A DNA stretch of 64,000 nucleotides from Fomes fomentarius (Eukaryota > Basidiomycota > Agaricomycetes > Polyporales > Polyporaceae): positions 1,984,001-2,048,000 of the forward strand of contig JABYQN010000002.1 of the NCBI GenBank assembly GCA_022606135.1, in the 5' to 3' direction. How positions within the stretch are numbered: position 1 is the first letter of the stretch; each line of letters starts with the position of its first letter. A program made the translations under genes and the position numbers. Below are positions 1-11,923 of the stretch, piece after piece. Below the pieces are notes generated by a model that did no database searches, had not been told where the DNA came from, and saw only the letters and a program-made list of their open reading frames with translations.

Positions 1-711
1 CAAGTACCTGTTTTGAGAGCGAAGTGTAGGATCTCGTCGACAGTTTGGATCTCCTTGTCTGGTGGTGCGTGTAGCACGATGATTAGGGAGCCTAGTAGAC
101 ATAACGCGCAGCCGACACGTCCTAGGTGACCCAGTTTTTCGTTCAGTAGGAACGATGCAAGGATAGCTCTTGAACAGAGTTGCCGCAGATGTGAGGTGTT
201 GTTCGCGTGAGAACTACATAGCAGCGTACCCGATGATCACACTGAGAGCACCCAACGGCGTGATTAGAATGGGTGGTGCAAAAGTGTACGCCACAAAGTT
301 GAGGACTGCGGATCGCAGGGTGAGACCAGTCCATCCAGACGGAACGATCTCGAGAACGTACTCTCCCCAAGCACCACTGAACGAAAAGTCTTAGACCAAC
401 TCACACGAAGTCACAGCGCATAGCGACTCACTAAGTGTCATCCCCATCCACCATAGAGGACTCTTGAAATACGTATGCTGGTCCGAAGCGGTACCCTCCC
501 TCGACGGGTGTGCATTTCCGGCTTGTATGAGGCCCTGTAGCGGCACAAACGCCAACGCGACGAGATGTGAGACATGAAACTAACACGCAGGATGGGGCAG
601 GAGCGGCCGCAGAGATGATCGTCCGACCTTCTTGGTGAGAATGAAGCTGCTGCCAATGCCCACGGACCCGCAGATGGCGAGTATAAGGCCTATGTATTTG
701 TCTTCTAGCAT
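1..711 (-). CDS. NIPA-like magnesium transporter (DUF803), 3' end outside window
   Basis: Multi-pass membrane protein of the NIPA/DUF803 family, whose members carry Mg2+ and other divalent cations. The start ATG is at 711; the first exon gives MLEDKYIGLILAICGSVG, the typical first helix, followed by GSSFILTKK. Exons on the minus strand: 711-628, 534-432, 376-362 (a 15-nt exon), 305-230 and 168-8, after which a donor lies at the window edge. The family motifs FKSPLWWMGM, FVAYTFAPPILITPLGALS and AILASFLLNEKLGHLG are read in order across the splices with matching phases. Only about 145 residues are in the window, so the C-terminal helices are missing. The next gene diverges from it 329 bases away. 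Family call is from remembered sequence similarity and is confident; substrate is family knowledge. Confidence 0.88.
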
Positions 712-1040
712 CGTTCCGGTGGAAGTCTATAGGAGAATTGTCATCGAGGTAAGGAGCGTAGAGGGGCAAGCACGAGCGTGGGGAAGAGGGCGGGAAGAGT
801 ACTCGGTCGGCTCGCGCGCGCGAATCCTGCCTGCTTGCGAATATCGCGCGCAGTTTCGACGCCGGATTACCGGCCTCATTGTCCGGTCATCGCCGCCGGC
901 TCTCATTATCTGGTGCCACAACCGTGGTTGATGCCAATTCTGACCACAATCATCCATCCGACCGTGACTTGGCTAACTATCCTGCGAGTTATATCCCCAC
1001 AAAGCGTGAAGCATCGTACATAGGTTAATCGAGCTCTATC
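712..1040. other. Divergent promoter region, NIPA / WD40 gene
   Basis: These 329 bases separate two start codons on opposite strands. No convincing TATA box and no F-box-coding exon for the WD40 gene was found here. The open frames present do not resemble known proteins. Confidence 0.5.
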
Positions 1041-2830
1041 ATGGAGTCACAAGGGTGAGCTATTGTCTAGTTTTGGTCGGCAGATTTCCCCAATCGTAGT
1101 AAATGCAGTGGTCGAGCTTCCGACGTGCAGTCTCTGATTGTCGGCATTCCTTTGCAGAAGGTTAGATGAGCACAATGCCACCGAGCGAGCGTCAGGGGCT
1201 TGGGACATCACTGCTATTGATGATGGACCAGTTGTCGAGCAACCGAAGGGCACACACAATGATCCTGCTGGGCTTGATGTGAGTCTTGGGCTTGTTAGCA
1301 GCCTCCCCGGACGTTCAAGTCGATCCTTTGCGTGGCCTACCATCCTTCTAGCCAACAGTTGGTACTATAGAATCATGCTGGTTCACCGACCAAGCACCCG
1401 TGCGCTCGACGTTCTCAGCACATGGCCGATCTGTCGTGACATGCCTCCTCATCTCCCATGGACGCATCATATCTGCATCGGACGACCACACCATAAACGT
1501 CTACTCACTCGCCACCGGTACTCGCATACACTCGCTAGAAGACCATGGCGGCGGCGTTTGGGCGATCGCCGCGACCAAGAATACATTAGTCAGTGGTTCA
1601 ACAGACCGCACAATCCGAGTCTGGGATCTCGAAACAGGACGTTGTACTCATGTCTTTGGCGGACATACCAGTACCGTCCGTTGCATCGCTATCGTGAGAC
1701 CAGAATTGACCGACTATGTCGATGAGCAAGGCGTCGTGCAAAAGGAGAAATGGCCGGAAAGACCGCTTATAGTCTCTGGGAGCAGGGATCATACTGTGAG
1801 GGTGTGGACACTGCCCAGGCCCGGAGGCGAGGAGTACAAGTGCCACAGTGTGGATGATCCCGAGAAAACTCCTTCAGAAGTGCGTGCTCTGAGCATCTCT
1901 TATGTCCAGGGCAGTGCCTGACGCAGAGTTGCCCAGGAGGATGTGGAGGACAACCCGTACCACAAGTTGCATCTTGAAGGACACGATGGTCCGATCCGCT
2001 CTATCGCCGCCAGGGGGCGCACTGCCGTATCTGGGAGCTACGACTGCACAGTTCGAGTCTGGGACATCATCACTGGTTCATGCAACTGGGTGCTGACTGG
2101 ACACACACAGAAAGGTACGAGTGAATACCAACTAGCCTTGTGTCGACTATCGACAAATTGACTGCACCTCCTTTGCCCAGTGTACACGGTCGCGCTGGAC
2201 CCTGACCGCAATCGGGTATACTCTGGCTCGTTAGACAGCACCGTGCGCGTATGGGATGTGCTTACCGGCGAATGCCACCACATCCTCACCGGTCACACCT
2301 CTCTCGTCGGTCTCGTGGCCGTTTGTCCTTCTCACCTCGTCTCTGCCTCCGCCGACGCTACGCTGCGCGTCTGGGATCCCATCAGCGGTGCGCTTCTACA
2401 CACCCTTGCAGGCCCCAACGGGGCGGTCACTGCTTTCCAGAACGACGAGGACAAGGTGCTTAGCACTGCTGCCGGCGTGCTGTCGCTGTGGGACATACGC
2501 GACGGTCGTCATGTTCGCACCTTGTTAAGTGGTGCAATCGACATATGGCAGGTTGCATTCAAGGATCGGTGGTGTGTCGCGGCGAGCTCGACGTCGGAAA
2601 GTACCGTCATCGACGTATGGGAGTTCGGCAAGGGTGAGAATGACGTGTCATCAAGGGGGTTGGACGACGAAGACTCGGATGACTACAGTGAAGATAGTGT
2701 GGACGAGGAGAAAGACAAGGCCGAGACCAAGGCCGAGGAAGAGGATGACACGGACTGGGTTCAGGTGGAGGCAATCCCCGTGGACCAGAATTTAGAGATT
2801 GCCCCCATGAACCCTACATCGGATGCCTAG
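1041..2830 (+). CDS. Cdc4-like WD40 repeat protein lacking an F-box
   Basis: Beta-propeller protein resembling the WD40 half of Cdc4/Pop1 F-box proteins, which recognise phosphorylated substrates for SCF ubiquitin ligases. Spliced model: 1041-1054, 1158-1278, 1352-1879, 1937-2114, 2181-2830, giving 496 residues. Eight blades can be counted, as in Cdc4: for example IISASDDHTINVY, LVSGSTDRTIRVWDLETG, IVSGSRDHTVRVW, AVSGSYDCTVRVWD, VYSGSLDSTVRVWDVLTG and LVSASADATLRVWD, then two degenerate ones. An acidic tail follows (Asp/Glu-rich from about residue 440). Only about 60 residues precede the propeller and none looks like an F-box, which Cdc4 orthologues have. It could be a truncated paralogue or a different propeller adaptor. 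The first exon is just 14 nt, so the start is the least certain part. Confidence 0.8.
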
Positions 2831-5229
2831 AGGGCCGAGCTACAGAGCGCCAGACAACGATGTATCGGAGTGCACTTTTGGCCCTCTTGCCCATGCCCAA
2901 ACAGCCTCACTTTGGCTAGCTGCGTACGCACTACGTTTTGGCAACTTTCTGAATTGAAGAGGTGGCGATGCCGCCGGTAGACCAGATTCCGGTCCTCAGC
3001 TCGTCAAGCGCTGCGGGAGCTGGAGACCGTTCATCTCCCTCACGAGTCACTCCGTACCGAGGTCCTCCACAGCCCGACTTGTCAGTACAGCACTCAGCCG
3101 AGCCGACTCTGTGCCCCGGGCCTCTCTGGGCAATCATCCGAAACCTGTCTCATTAAAATAAGGGCGAAGGCGTCTTTATGCGTAGTATTCACATGCCTAC
3201 CTATCCGCATCGCACACACCAAATTTCTGTCTATTCTATTCTATGAGATTGAGATCTCTCCTCACGCATCGCTGCGCTCATTTATCCGCATTCCGCAAGT
3301 AGGTACGTCGCAAATTGGCCCTGCGCCCACGCTGACAACGCCCATGGTCTCTCGAACGAGACTAGACAAATTAGCCACACCCCCGCTGACCCTTCCAGAT
3401 CCCAATTGTGGACTGGGCGAGGGCATGAAATGTTGGTAGTATAGGTTGCGGCCAGAATGCGTGATTGCTATGGTATGTTCTGGTCTCTAAAGTCACTGCT
3501 CAGGCTTTGACGTGCTGAAACATTGCCACAAGCCACAGATGCCGGTCCGGTGCAGGGGAAGCCGCCCAAGTGTGCCATTGGTCTCTAGCCATACGGTGCC
3601 GCCGCGGTGATAGTCGTGCTGGGTCCTGGGCTAAGTCCCTCCGGTTACTGCCTTGGCTCTTGCTTGTGCGGTGTGTCAGGGCTATGTCTCAAGGTTGCGA
3701 CTGCAATCTCGACATGCGGACTGAACGCTCAGTGTCGGCCCGACACACGACAGACAGTAATGCATCATAGCTCAAGCATAGTCGGAACTCATCGGGACGC
3801 TCGTCAGTCAAACAATGCCTCCGACTCAAGGATGGCAGGGCGAGACAGTAGGTACATGGCAGTGCGGGTCCGGATCTTTTTAGACCCGTCTCGCAATATC
3901 TTGTCTGCGGCCTCGGGCTCCAGAACGTAGCCCGCTGTGTCCTTCGCCGCCATGCCAAGGTGTAAGTGGGTACGTCCACACGTCCATGCTTTTTCATCTT
4001 CTCAACAGCGGCTCATTGTTACTTTTCGACTTCGCTGTATAGCCGTGTCTACCGCGCCGGTAGCTACTGACAGGTATGCTTCGGACCAGAAGACGCGAAT
4101 AACTTCCCCAGGACGCTCATTATACATGGACAAATGATGCAAGCCCGCCCTGAGAATGTGCCCTGTACGCTGTCCGAGGTCAAGCACTAAGCTTCGTGCC
4201 TGGGCCGCTTGGCTCGGCCTATATGCCGGGTCGGACAGGTCGCGGACAGGCGAATTGTTCCGTTGCGAAGCGTATTTTGCGTTGCCACAATTGCCGCCCG
4301 GGGTTCGAGATGCAGATCGCGAAACGCCTCCATATCTAGCATGCTCCCAGTCCGCCACCGTCGTCGAGTCAAGTCGGTCAAATACGTGTGCCCTTGTGGG
4401 AAAATGACGAATGACAATGTCAACCGCACACATTCTCACTCCAGGTACGTTCCGGATTCCTGACCCTATTTCATACAGTCCTCTTCGTGGTGTCCCAGCT
4501 TGGCCGACGAGTAGTATGCCCTGACCTTTGCACCTAGTATAGACACCGTATCATGATCGCCGAAGCGGCAACGTACTTCAAGCTCTATGAATAACCTTCC
4601 TGAAGTGCACAAACGATAGAGATCAATAGCTAGTTATCTCAAGCAATCCTTCCTTGCCCTGCGGCACTCCCCTGATAAAAATAATCTGTCTGCCAGTTGG
4701 CACGAACAGGTACGATCTTACCCATTTGACACGCTGAACGACAGGATCGGAATGTAGCAACATAGCTTCCCGCCCGGCGGCTTTGGCAAATATGACTCTC
4801 CCGCCAAATGGTGCTATACAGCGGCAGTCTGGGCTACCTCTCGTGGGAGAAGGGCGGTCCTTCCCCGCCTTGGTATCCGCCCCCTTGGTGCATCCTGCGA
4901 CGGTCGTGCGACCGCCGTGCTTCAGGTCTGAAATGATGCAACGGTGTTTTGGAAGCTGAGACGCTGTCCCGTCAAGCTCGGCGTCGCCGGCGCGTTTAGT
5001 GACTCGTCCGCTCCTTGTCCATTCTGCCGCACGAGCGGCTCTGTAGGACTTCGCCATCGAACTCGCCGGATTCGGAGTTGGACCTCTATGTCATGCACTG
5101 GTACGGGGTGTCGGTATATAACCGGCGCATCGAGGGGATGGTAGTGTATCACTCACCGAGCTCTGTCCTCTCTTGAGGTCGGGACCACTCCTTCCCTCAT
5201 CGTCATCGACACACCGCCTACTTATTACA
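2831..5229. other. Gene-poor intergenic stretch upstream of laccase 1
   Basis: About 2.4 kb with no protein I recognise. Open frames of 145 codons (4002-4439, minus) and 144 codons (4623-5057, minus) lack family motifs and a plausible splice context, so I do not call them genes. The last few hundred bases should hold the laccase promoter. No repeat, tRNA or transposon signature was seen. Confidence 0.5.
5115..5121 (+). promoter_or_regulatory. TATA box of laccase 1
   Basis: The sequence TATATAA lies 108 bases before the laccase 1 start codon, within the spacing expected for a fungal core promoter plus a short leader. It is set in GC-rich DNA. The call is by motif and position only. Confidence 0.6.
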
Positions 5230-7507
5230 ATGGCTAACCTGTCGTTCTTGGCTGCAATCATCAATCTGGCCCTCGCTCGCAGTGTACTCGCCGCCATCGG
5301 ACCCAACACAGACCTCGTCGTCAGCAATGCTGCTATATCTCCAGATGGATTCAGTCGCGATGCCATTGTCGTCAACGGTGTATTCCCTGCTCCACTCATC
5401 ACCGGCAAGAAGGTTAGGATGCACCTCGGCGTGTACCTTAGTAATAGCATCGCATGGAAGCATAGTTCACTGACGCTGCTGTCCCTCCCCCAGGGAGATC
5501 GATTCAGGCTGAATGTCGTTGATAAACTAACAAACCACACGATGCTGAAGAGCACCAGTATCGTAAGTCGCGCTCATCAACCTACTGCCATCATACTGAA
5601 TATGATGCTGACGCCGCTTACAGCATTGGCATGGGTTCTTCCAGAAAGGAACGAACTGGGCTGATGGACCAGCGTTTGTAAACCAGTGCCCGATCTCGCC
5701 GGGTCATTCGTTCCTATACGACTTCCGTGCTGTCGACCAAGCCGGTGAGTACATGCCAGAACTGTCAGGCTCAAACGTACGCGGCTCATCTCTGATTCCC
5801 ATCCAGGGACGTTTTGGTATCATAGCCACCTTTCTACTCAGTACTGCGACGGTCTCCGGGGCCCGTTCGTCGTTTACGATCCCAATGATCCTCACAAGCG
5901 GCTGTATGACGTCGACAATGGTATGTAGTGCTTTCGGACCCGATTTGCCTTGTCCTATTCTTGCTTGCTTAACACCTTGTCATGTGCACAGATTCGACTG
6001 TGATCACCCTCTCCGACTGGTATCACGTTGCAGCAAGGTCCATCGTTGGCCGGTAGGTCATCTCTCGGATAGTGGTGATAATAACATTGACTGAATCATG
6101 CGCATATGCAGAGCAACCTCCGACTCAACGTTGATAAACGGCTTCGGTCGATCGATTCAAACATCAAGTGCCGAGTTGGCTGTCATCAAGGTAACCCATG
6201 GAAAGCGGTAAGTGACCTACTACGAGTCGGAGCGCAGTGGGTCAACGATACTCACATGATTATCTTTCTAGTTACCGGTTCCGCCTTGTGTCCATGTCGT
6301 GCGATCCAAACTACATCTTCAGCATCGATAAGCACGACATGACAGTCATCGAGGCTGACGCCGTCAACACCAAGCCTCTCACCGTTGACTCCATCCAGAT
6401 ATTCGCAGGACAGCGTTACTCCTTTGTCGTGAGTCCCAGCCATCCGCCACGCATCTTGTAGCTTATGGTGCCTGCAACCTCGTCTGACACTGACGCTGAA
6501 TTCTGCTCCAGCTCAACGCGAACCAGAGCATCGACAACTACTGGATCCGAGCGAACCCAGACAACTTTGGCACCCAAGGCTTCCCAGCCGGAATCAACTC
6601 TGCGATCCTGCGCTACGACGGCGCTCCGGTCACTGAGCCAGCCCCTGCTGAGCAGGCGCCTCCTAGTCTAAAGCCGTTGGTCGAGACCAACCTCCACCCT
6701 CTGATAGCGATGCCGGTGGTGAGCTCCTCGGCCTCGTGTTTGTAGCACGCAAGTGTCTCACTAACTCCCTTATAGCCTGGACGCCCTGTTGCCGGCGGCG
6801 TGGATAAGGCAATCAATCTCGCTTTTGACTTCGTGAGCAACCGTCTGCGCTTGCCGGGCCGAGGTGCGATATATGCTGACACTCCTCTTCCCTCGTACTT
6901 AGAGCGGAGGCAAATTCTTTATCAACAACGCGTCATTCACTCCGCCGACCGTACCAGTGCTTCTTCAAATTCTGAGCGGTGCGCACCTCGCCCAGGACCT
7001 CCTCCCGTCAGGAAGTGTCATTCCCCTGCCCGCGCACAAGTCTATCGAGATCTCGTTCCCCGCGACTCCCAAGGCCGTGGGCTTCCCACATCCCTTCCAC
7101 TTGCACGGTGTAAGCCTATCCCATATTCTCTTCCCAGTTCTCCATCTACTCATAACTGACACCCGTTCCCCACCCACCCTCTTATCCGAACCGCTCCCCG
7201 CTCCTCTCAGCACACCTTTGCGGTCGTCCGCAGCGCCAACAGCACCAAGTACAACTACGACAACCCGGTCTGGCGCGACGTCGTGAGCACCGGCTCGCCC
7301 GACACGAACGACAACGTCACCATCCGCTTCCGGACGGACAACCCGGGCCCGTGGTTCCTCCACTGCCACATCGACTTCCACCTCGAAGCTGGCTTCGCGG
7401 TTATCTTCGCGGAGGACGTGCCGGGCACCCCACTCACGAATCGCGTCCCGCCCTCGTGGAGCCAGCTGTGCCCGACCTACAACAGGCTTGCAGAGGAGGA
7501 TCAATGA
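5230..7507 (+). CDS. Laccase 1 (secreted multicopper oxidase, EC 1.10.3.2)
   Basis: Secreted phenol oxidase that takes electrons from phenols or lignin at a type 1 copper and reduces O2 to water at a trinuclear cluster. Eleven exons (5230-5412, 5494-5562, 5624-5744, 5807-5920, 5992-6052, 6112-6207, 6272-6428, 6512-6718, 6776-6832, 6903-7109, 7211-7507) give 522 residues, the usual size. A signal peptide of about 20 residues ends near VLA-AIGP. All four copper signatures are present: [32 protein letters not shown] and [12 protein letters not shown]. The residue ten after the T1 cysteine is Phe, a class 3 (high redox potential) feature by family knowledge. Intron positions match those of laccase 2 at 38-40 kb, so the two are paralogues. 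The C-terminus EEDQ is slightly acidic. No defect was seen. Confidence 0.95.
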
Positions 7508-7965
7508 GGTGGCCCCGGGTGTCAGGCTGCCGGTTAAGTTGGAAATAAACGTTCCAGTTCAGCTCCAAGGAGGTATTTATGGTTTATTCATATCAATCTC
7601 GGGATAGAGGCGGCGCCTCTCGGACCTTCGCATGGACTATGGGGCGTACCAGCGAGCGATGTGTACATAATGTGCTTCGTAATGGCTCCGGTTTATAGTG
7701 TACAGACAACTGTGATATTGTGCCAACTGGCTAATGTGTGTCCAAATAGCAATCATACTATCGTCACAACTCAGAGCATCCTAACATGTACGAGTGTAAG
7801 AGTGTCGCAGGTCTACTGTACATCCACTAGAGCCACTGCTAGAAATCAAGGACCAATAAAGTAGAGGTATTAGTTCGACGAATCAACAACGGAGCCGGTA
7901 TATGATATATATGTACGCAGTCTGACAGATCCAGCAATAGCGTCCTCGATGGGAGACCGGGAGGC
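7508..7965. other. Convergent 3' region, laccase 1 / Wss1
   Basis: 458 bases between two stop codons on facing strands. They should hold both 3' untranslated regions; AATAAA is present near 7542 and 7854. No gene was recognised. Confidence 0.5.
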
Positions 7966-9566
7966 TCACGACGACGCCTTCACAGTCCCACAGAACCGAC
8001 ACGACCAAAAGTCATGAGAAATGTCCCGCTCTCCACACGCCCCACACGTCCAGCCGCCCTCTTCTCGCAGGGCCGGCTTCTCGCGCAGCTTCTGCCCGGG
8101 GTGCAAGCCCAGGCAGGCAGCGCACTGTAGCGCAAGGGCATCATTGACGAGCGTGCAGCGCGGGCACGCCCACTGTCCCTCCGCAGCGATCGCAGCGTCC
8201 CGCACGTCGTGCTTCGACAGGATGATCGAGCTCGCCCGGGTGGGCGGGGGCGTCGCGGGCGACTTCGGGTGCGCGCGGGACGGCGGGCGGGAGAGCGAAC
8301 GGGGTTTAGGGAGACTAGGCTTGCCGTCCCCAGCCCCGAGTAGGACACGGCGGACGGTTGGGCGGGGCATGCGGGATGAGGAGGACGCGGCGGAGAGGTT
8401 GGAGATGGAGGAAGAGGAAGAGGAAGTGGATATGGATGTGTGCCCGCTGCTGCTGCTCAATCTGGGCGTGTTGAATGAGCTACCGCCGAGCATCGGGGAG
8501 CGTGCGCCGCTGGAAGTCGGGGTGAAAGACATGGGGGAGGGCGAGTCTTCGTCTATGACGGTGATCTCGGGCTCCAGCTTGTACTCAAGCCCGGATTCGG
8601 ACTCGGAGTCGCTGAGGGTCAGGTCGATCACGTCGTCCTGGACGCTCTCCCTGGCAGCCTTCTCGGCCTCCTTCTGGGCGGCTGTCCCCGAAGCACAGGC
8701 CTTCTCATCGTACGCGCGGCGTTCTGCCGCCTGTGATACACGCGGTATGTTAGAATAAGAATTACAGTACGTGGCTGGGAAGGCGCATATATGTGTGTGT
8801 TACGTACCTCTGCCGCGAGCTCGCGAGGGGACTTGTTGTTGTTGCTTCTGGAGATGCCGCCAAGGCGGCCGCCATGACCAAGTACGGCGCTGATCTGCCT
8901 CCTCTTTTCGGCAGCTTCGAGGGCTTTTTGGCGAGCAAGATAGGGCGGGAGGTCATGAGAGACGTTAGTGCCAAGCCGGCGACCCTTGGCTAGGAAGCCT
9001 TCGCCGTCGTAGCCTGACTGGCGGAGGGCTTCGTATTCCTCCTCTAGGTTGGAAAGGAACTTGTAGAACTTCTCGTCGTGTGGCCCATGGACATTATGAG
9101 TAAGCTATGGACTAGTCAGTAATCGGCTCGACGACCCACTTCATAGACCGAGACGTATGGGAAGGGCTCACCTCGTGGAGCATTGTGCCTACAATGTCTT
9201 CCTCGTCGTAGAAGGTATCGGGTGCATGTGGAGGCCGTAGACGCACTAGAATCTTCTGACCCCCATTGATATCTGCCATTCAATTGATATGGAGGTTGCG
9301 GGTACAGATGAGTGGTGTGCTTACTCAACCCTATACGGCAGAGACAGTAGCGTCAAGAAACATGTCTCCCGAAGTCTCTCGGATAGGTACTCACCAAGTA
9401 GATTAGGGCTCTCCGGGAAAAACTCCGAGAGGACAGGCAATACCCATTGATGGTTGCTCATGATTGGCTTCACGAGAGACGCGGTTCTCTGGAGAAGTCG
9501 GAGAGCATGGTCGGCTTTTGGGCGATCCTTGAGGTGGGTGAAAGACTTGACGAAGACTTCTGGCAT
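7966..9566 (-). CDS. WSS1: Wss1-type DNA-dependent metalloprotease (WLM domain)
   Basis: Zinc protease of the Wss1/SPRTN type that degrades proteins crosslinked to DNA, acting in the nucleus with SUMO. Four exons (9566-9395, 9272-9172, 9104-8808, 8730-7966) give 444 residues. The WLM domain fills the first 170 or so: VKSFTHLKDRPKAD, KILVRLRPPHAP, then the catalytic HELTHNVHGPHD (HExxH with the third His) split by an intron after HE. The motif VIDLTLSDSESES is a good SUMO-interacting motif. A Ser/Pro-rich linker precedes two RanBP2-type zinc fingers, WACPRCTLVN and WTCGACGERD; the second lacks the usual Asn. I chose the ATG at 9566 because MPEVFVKSF opens the conserved domain. An acceptor-like site just upstream means an earlier exon is possible. 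Confidence 0.9.
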
Positions 9567-10406
9567 GGAATGGGGATACACTGTGCAGCAAGGAGAGATA
9601 TGTGGAAGTAGTGGTGTGCGACGAGGTATATAACTCGGGGGTCCGAGTCGGCTGTGTCGAAGTGCGAGTGCAAGGGAGAACGCAGCCAGACCCGGGCCGC
9701 TGCAGAGAAGGCCTCAGCCACAGACGCGTCATTCGCACGTGGCTTCACATAGTTCCGCGAACTGTCCAGAACGCGCCCGGACCTGTCGCGCCTCGCAGCC
9801 AAGGCACGCATGCACGTTTGCGTCCGCTCCGTCAATTTGGGCATGTTGTCCTGTCCATAACCCACACAATGCCTCATCACATAAGCATGTTAGCTATCTT
9901 CCACGACCTTCTCACTTTGCACTTGATTCACATCCGCGGGTACGCAGGAAAGAAGTTCGATGCTCATGCTTTGCTCAACGAGGCGAGCCTCATGGAAGTA
10001 CTGCATTCATATCACCATTGATGAGCTTTTGGTGACACACAGCAGGTCCTCCTAGAGCTCTTCGAGGCTGCACTATCAATAGAGTGTTACACATGCACGG
10101 AAATTACCACTGGCACTGTTGTTGATCCTAGAGTGCACCATCCCTGACTTGCGGATCATACATATTCTCAACGGTCGAGGACCCGAGGTGCGTACGAGGC
10201 CATGTTCTACGTCGAACCGAGGCTCACACAGAGACGCTTTCGCGAACGGGCAGGCCGAACCAATGCGGAAGCCAGCCATCCCAAACGATTACCAGCGATC
10301 CAAGTGATATGCCAGAGGCGGCTTTGGCCGGAGGCCGCACGTTGGTACGATGGACCCCGAGCGGTGCCATCCAGGCATGGGTCGTTCCATGAATCATGAC
10401 GCGCTG
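9567..10406. other. Intergenic region, Wss1 promoter and methyltransferase 3' end
   Basis: 840 bases with no recognisable gene. It should contain the Wss1 promoter and the terminator of the methyltransferase gene. Open frames on both strands are below 140 codons and featureless. Confidence 0.45.
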
Positions 10407-11806
10407 TTAGGGCGTCCGCAACTCGAATATTTGTGCAGACTGTGTACCTATATCTATTCCAAGTTCCGTAGCCTGGGTGAACATGTTGCGGGCGACGAGG
10501 ACATCGTCCACCTTTGAGACCACTAGAGCTTCCCCTGATAATGTTGACATGAGTTATGTATGGAAGGCTGTCACTGGGCGCAGATAGAGGCCCACCTGCT
10601 TGACGTAGGAAGATGGACATCGTGTCTTCGTTGCGCAAGGTGAGCGCCATGTAGGCTACTGGGTGATGTCCGTCATCGAGAGGCGTGAGGGCGATTGTTA
10701 GGATCTTGACCAGCAGCGGTATGATAGATGGATGGTATACCTGCGAAGGAATTGTCAGATTGTTCCGACGTAACACTGCAAACCCTACCAGATCCGCGCC
10801 TAAGATGGTGTCAGGGTGTGCTTGCTGGAAAAGTTCGTGCACTGAAGCTGATTTGGCGGGATCGGTCGCATCCGACCAATCCAAGGTTTGGACGTTCAAG
10901 TCTGGATGCCGGTGTGAACCATCTGCCTACCAATCAGCGACATCATATGGAAGAAGACATGGAGGCTCCCACTGCATGGTAGTTTTAGGTTGACTTTGCA
11001 TCGCTGTAGAACAGATTCGTTTACGTCTGTCAGCCACAAAGATGAAGTTTGGGGCGCGGGGCCGTCGAGCTGGATGGTTGCGGCGATAATGCCCAGAAAA
11101 CCAGCGCCGCAACCTAATTCAAGAACTCTACGATTCGCGACTATTTCTATGTTCGGTTCAGTGAAACTTGTGATTTATTGGGGAGTGCAAAGGTTTACCA
11201 GAGTGCGACAGGATATGCTGCGCAAGGATCAGACTGGCAGACCATGTACGAAGTCCCGTTGTCCCAGCCTCTATCACGGTACGCGACTCCAGAAGAGTAG
11301 CACTTGCATAGCCAGGATGAACAGGTCGTTCAACCACCCGCGTTGTTGGCCAAAGATATGTGAGATACGAAGATGCAGGCCTTGCAATCCCGACAACCTT
11401 ACTGGAACTGCATTTCAGCGTCCATGTATTTATATGGAAGACGGCCAGAGAGATCTACATACGAGGAGGTGCTCTGCAAAAGGTTCACACTGTGCGTATA
11501 TATCCTCTCGTCTAGTTCATCCTTCATAGGCGGGGATTAGAGGCGCTCGTCATGAGTCGCTACAGTAATGCCTGCCTCTTCAGACATCAATCCTTCTAAC
11601 CACTCGATTGCCCACTTCCAGAACGTTATCTGGTACTGGATCGACGGGGGAAATTGCTTGAAATGAGGGTTCAGCAGTAGATGGTCCAGAAAGAAATCAT
11701 GTGCTAGCGAGAAGGACACTTCTGGCCTCCAAATTGCTTTGGGCGGCCGCAAAGTAGCATACGCGCGCAGAACGTTCAGCAAAGGATGTAAATGTTCCGT
11801 CGACAT
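10407..11806 (-). CDS. FAM86/Efm3-type protein-lysine methyltransferase
   Basis: Class I SAM-dependent methyltransferase resembling yeast Efm3 and human EEF2KMT (FAM86A), which methylate a lysine of elongation factor 2. Seven exons (11806-11564, 11521-11403, 11302-11199, 11146-10973, 10901-10789, 10740-10596, 10528-10407) give 339 residues. An N-terminal helical region holds FPPSIQYQITFWKWAIEWLE. Next come TVIEAGTTGLRTWSAS (family hallmark), the SAM-binding motif I VLELGCGAGFLGII, the acidic TDVNESVL, then LDWSD and GADLVYHPS (post-motif catalytic-side loop). It ends TLRNEDTMSIFLRQA plus a short tail. The exon 4-5 junction has an alternative donor but the chosen one keeps frame and family spacing. 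Its start codon lies 117 bases from that of the divergent mS45 gene, so they probably share a promoter. Confidence 0.8.
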
Positions 11807-11923
11807 GATGGACAAGTCCCTGAACGCCCAAGGGCGGGAGTCGGGTATCGGAGCGGGAGCCTCCCCTAAAGTACACGTGACTACTAGGAGAAATGGGTCA
11901 AAATTTGCCAGCGAGGACCATCA

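Noticed and set aside
4002..5057. Two minus-strand frames of about 145 codons before laccase 1
   Set aside because: No family motif, poor start context, and length is within chance for GC-rich DNA.
10207..10899. 230-codon minus-strand frame read as one exon
   Set aside because: Its first part is methyltransferase exons 5 and 6, but it reads through introns and the true stop at 10407; the rest is non-coding.
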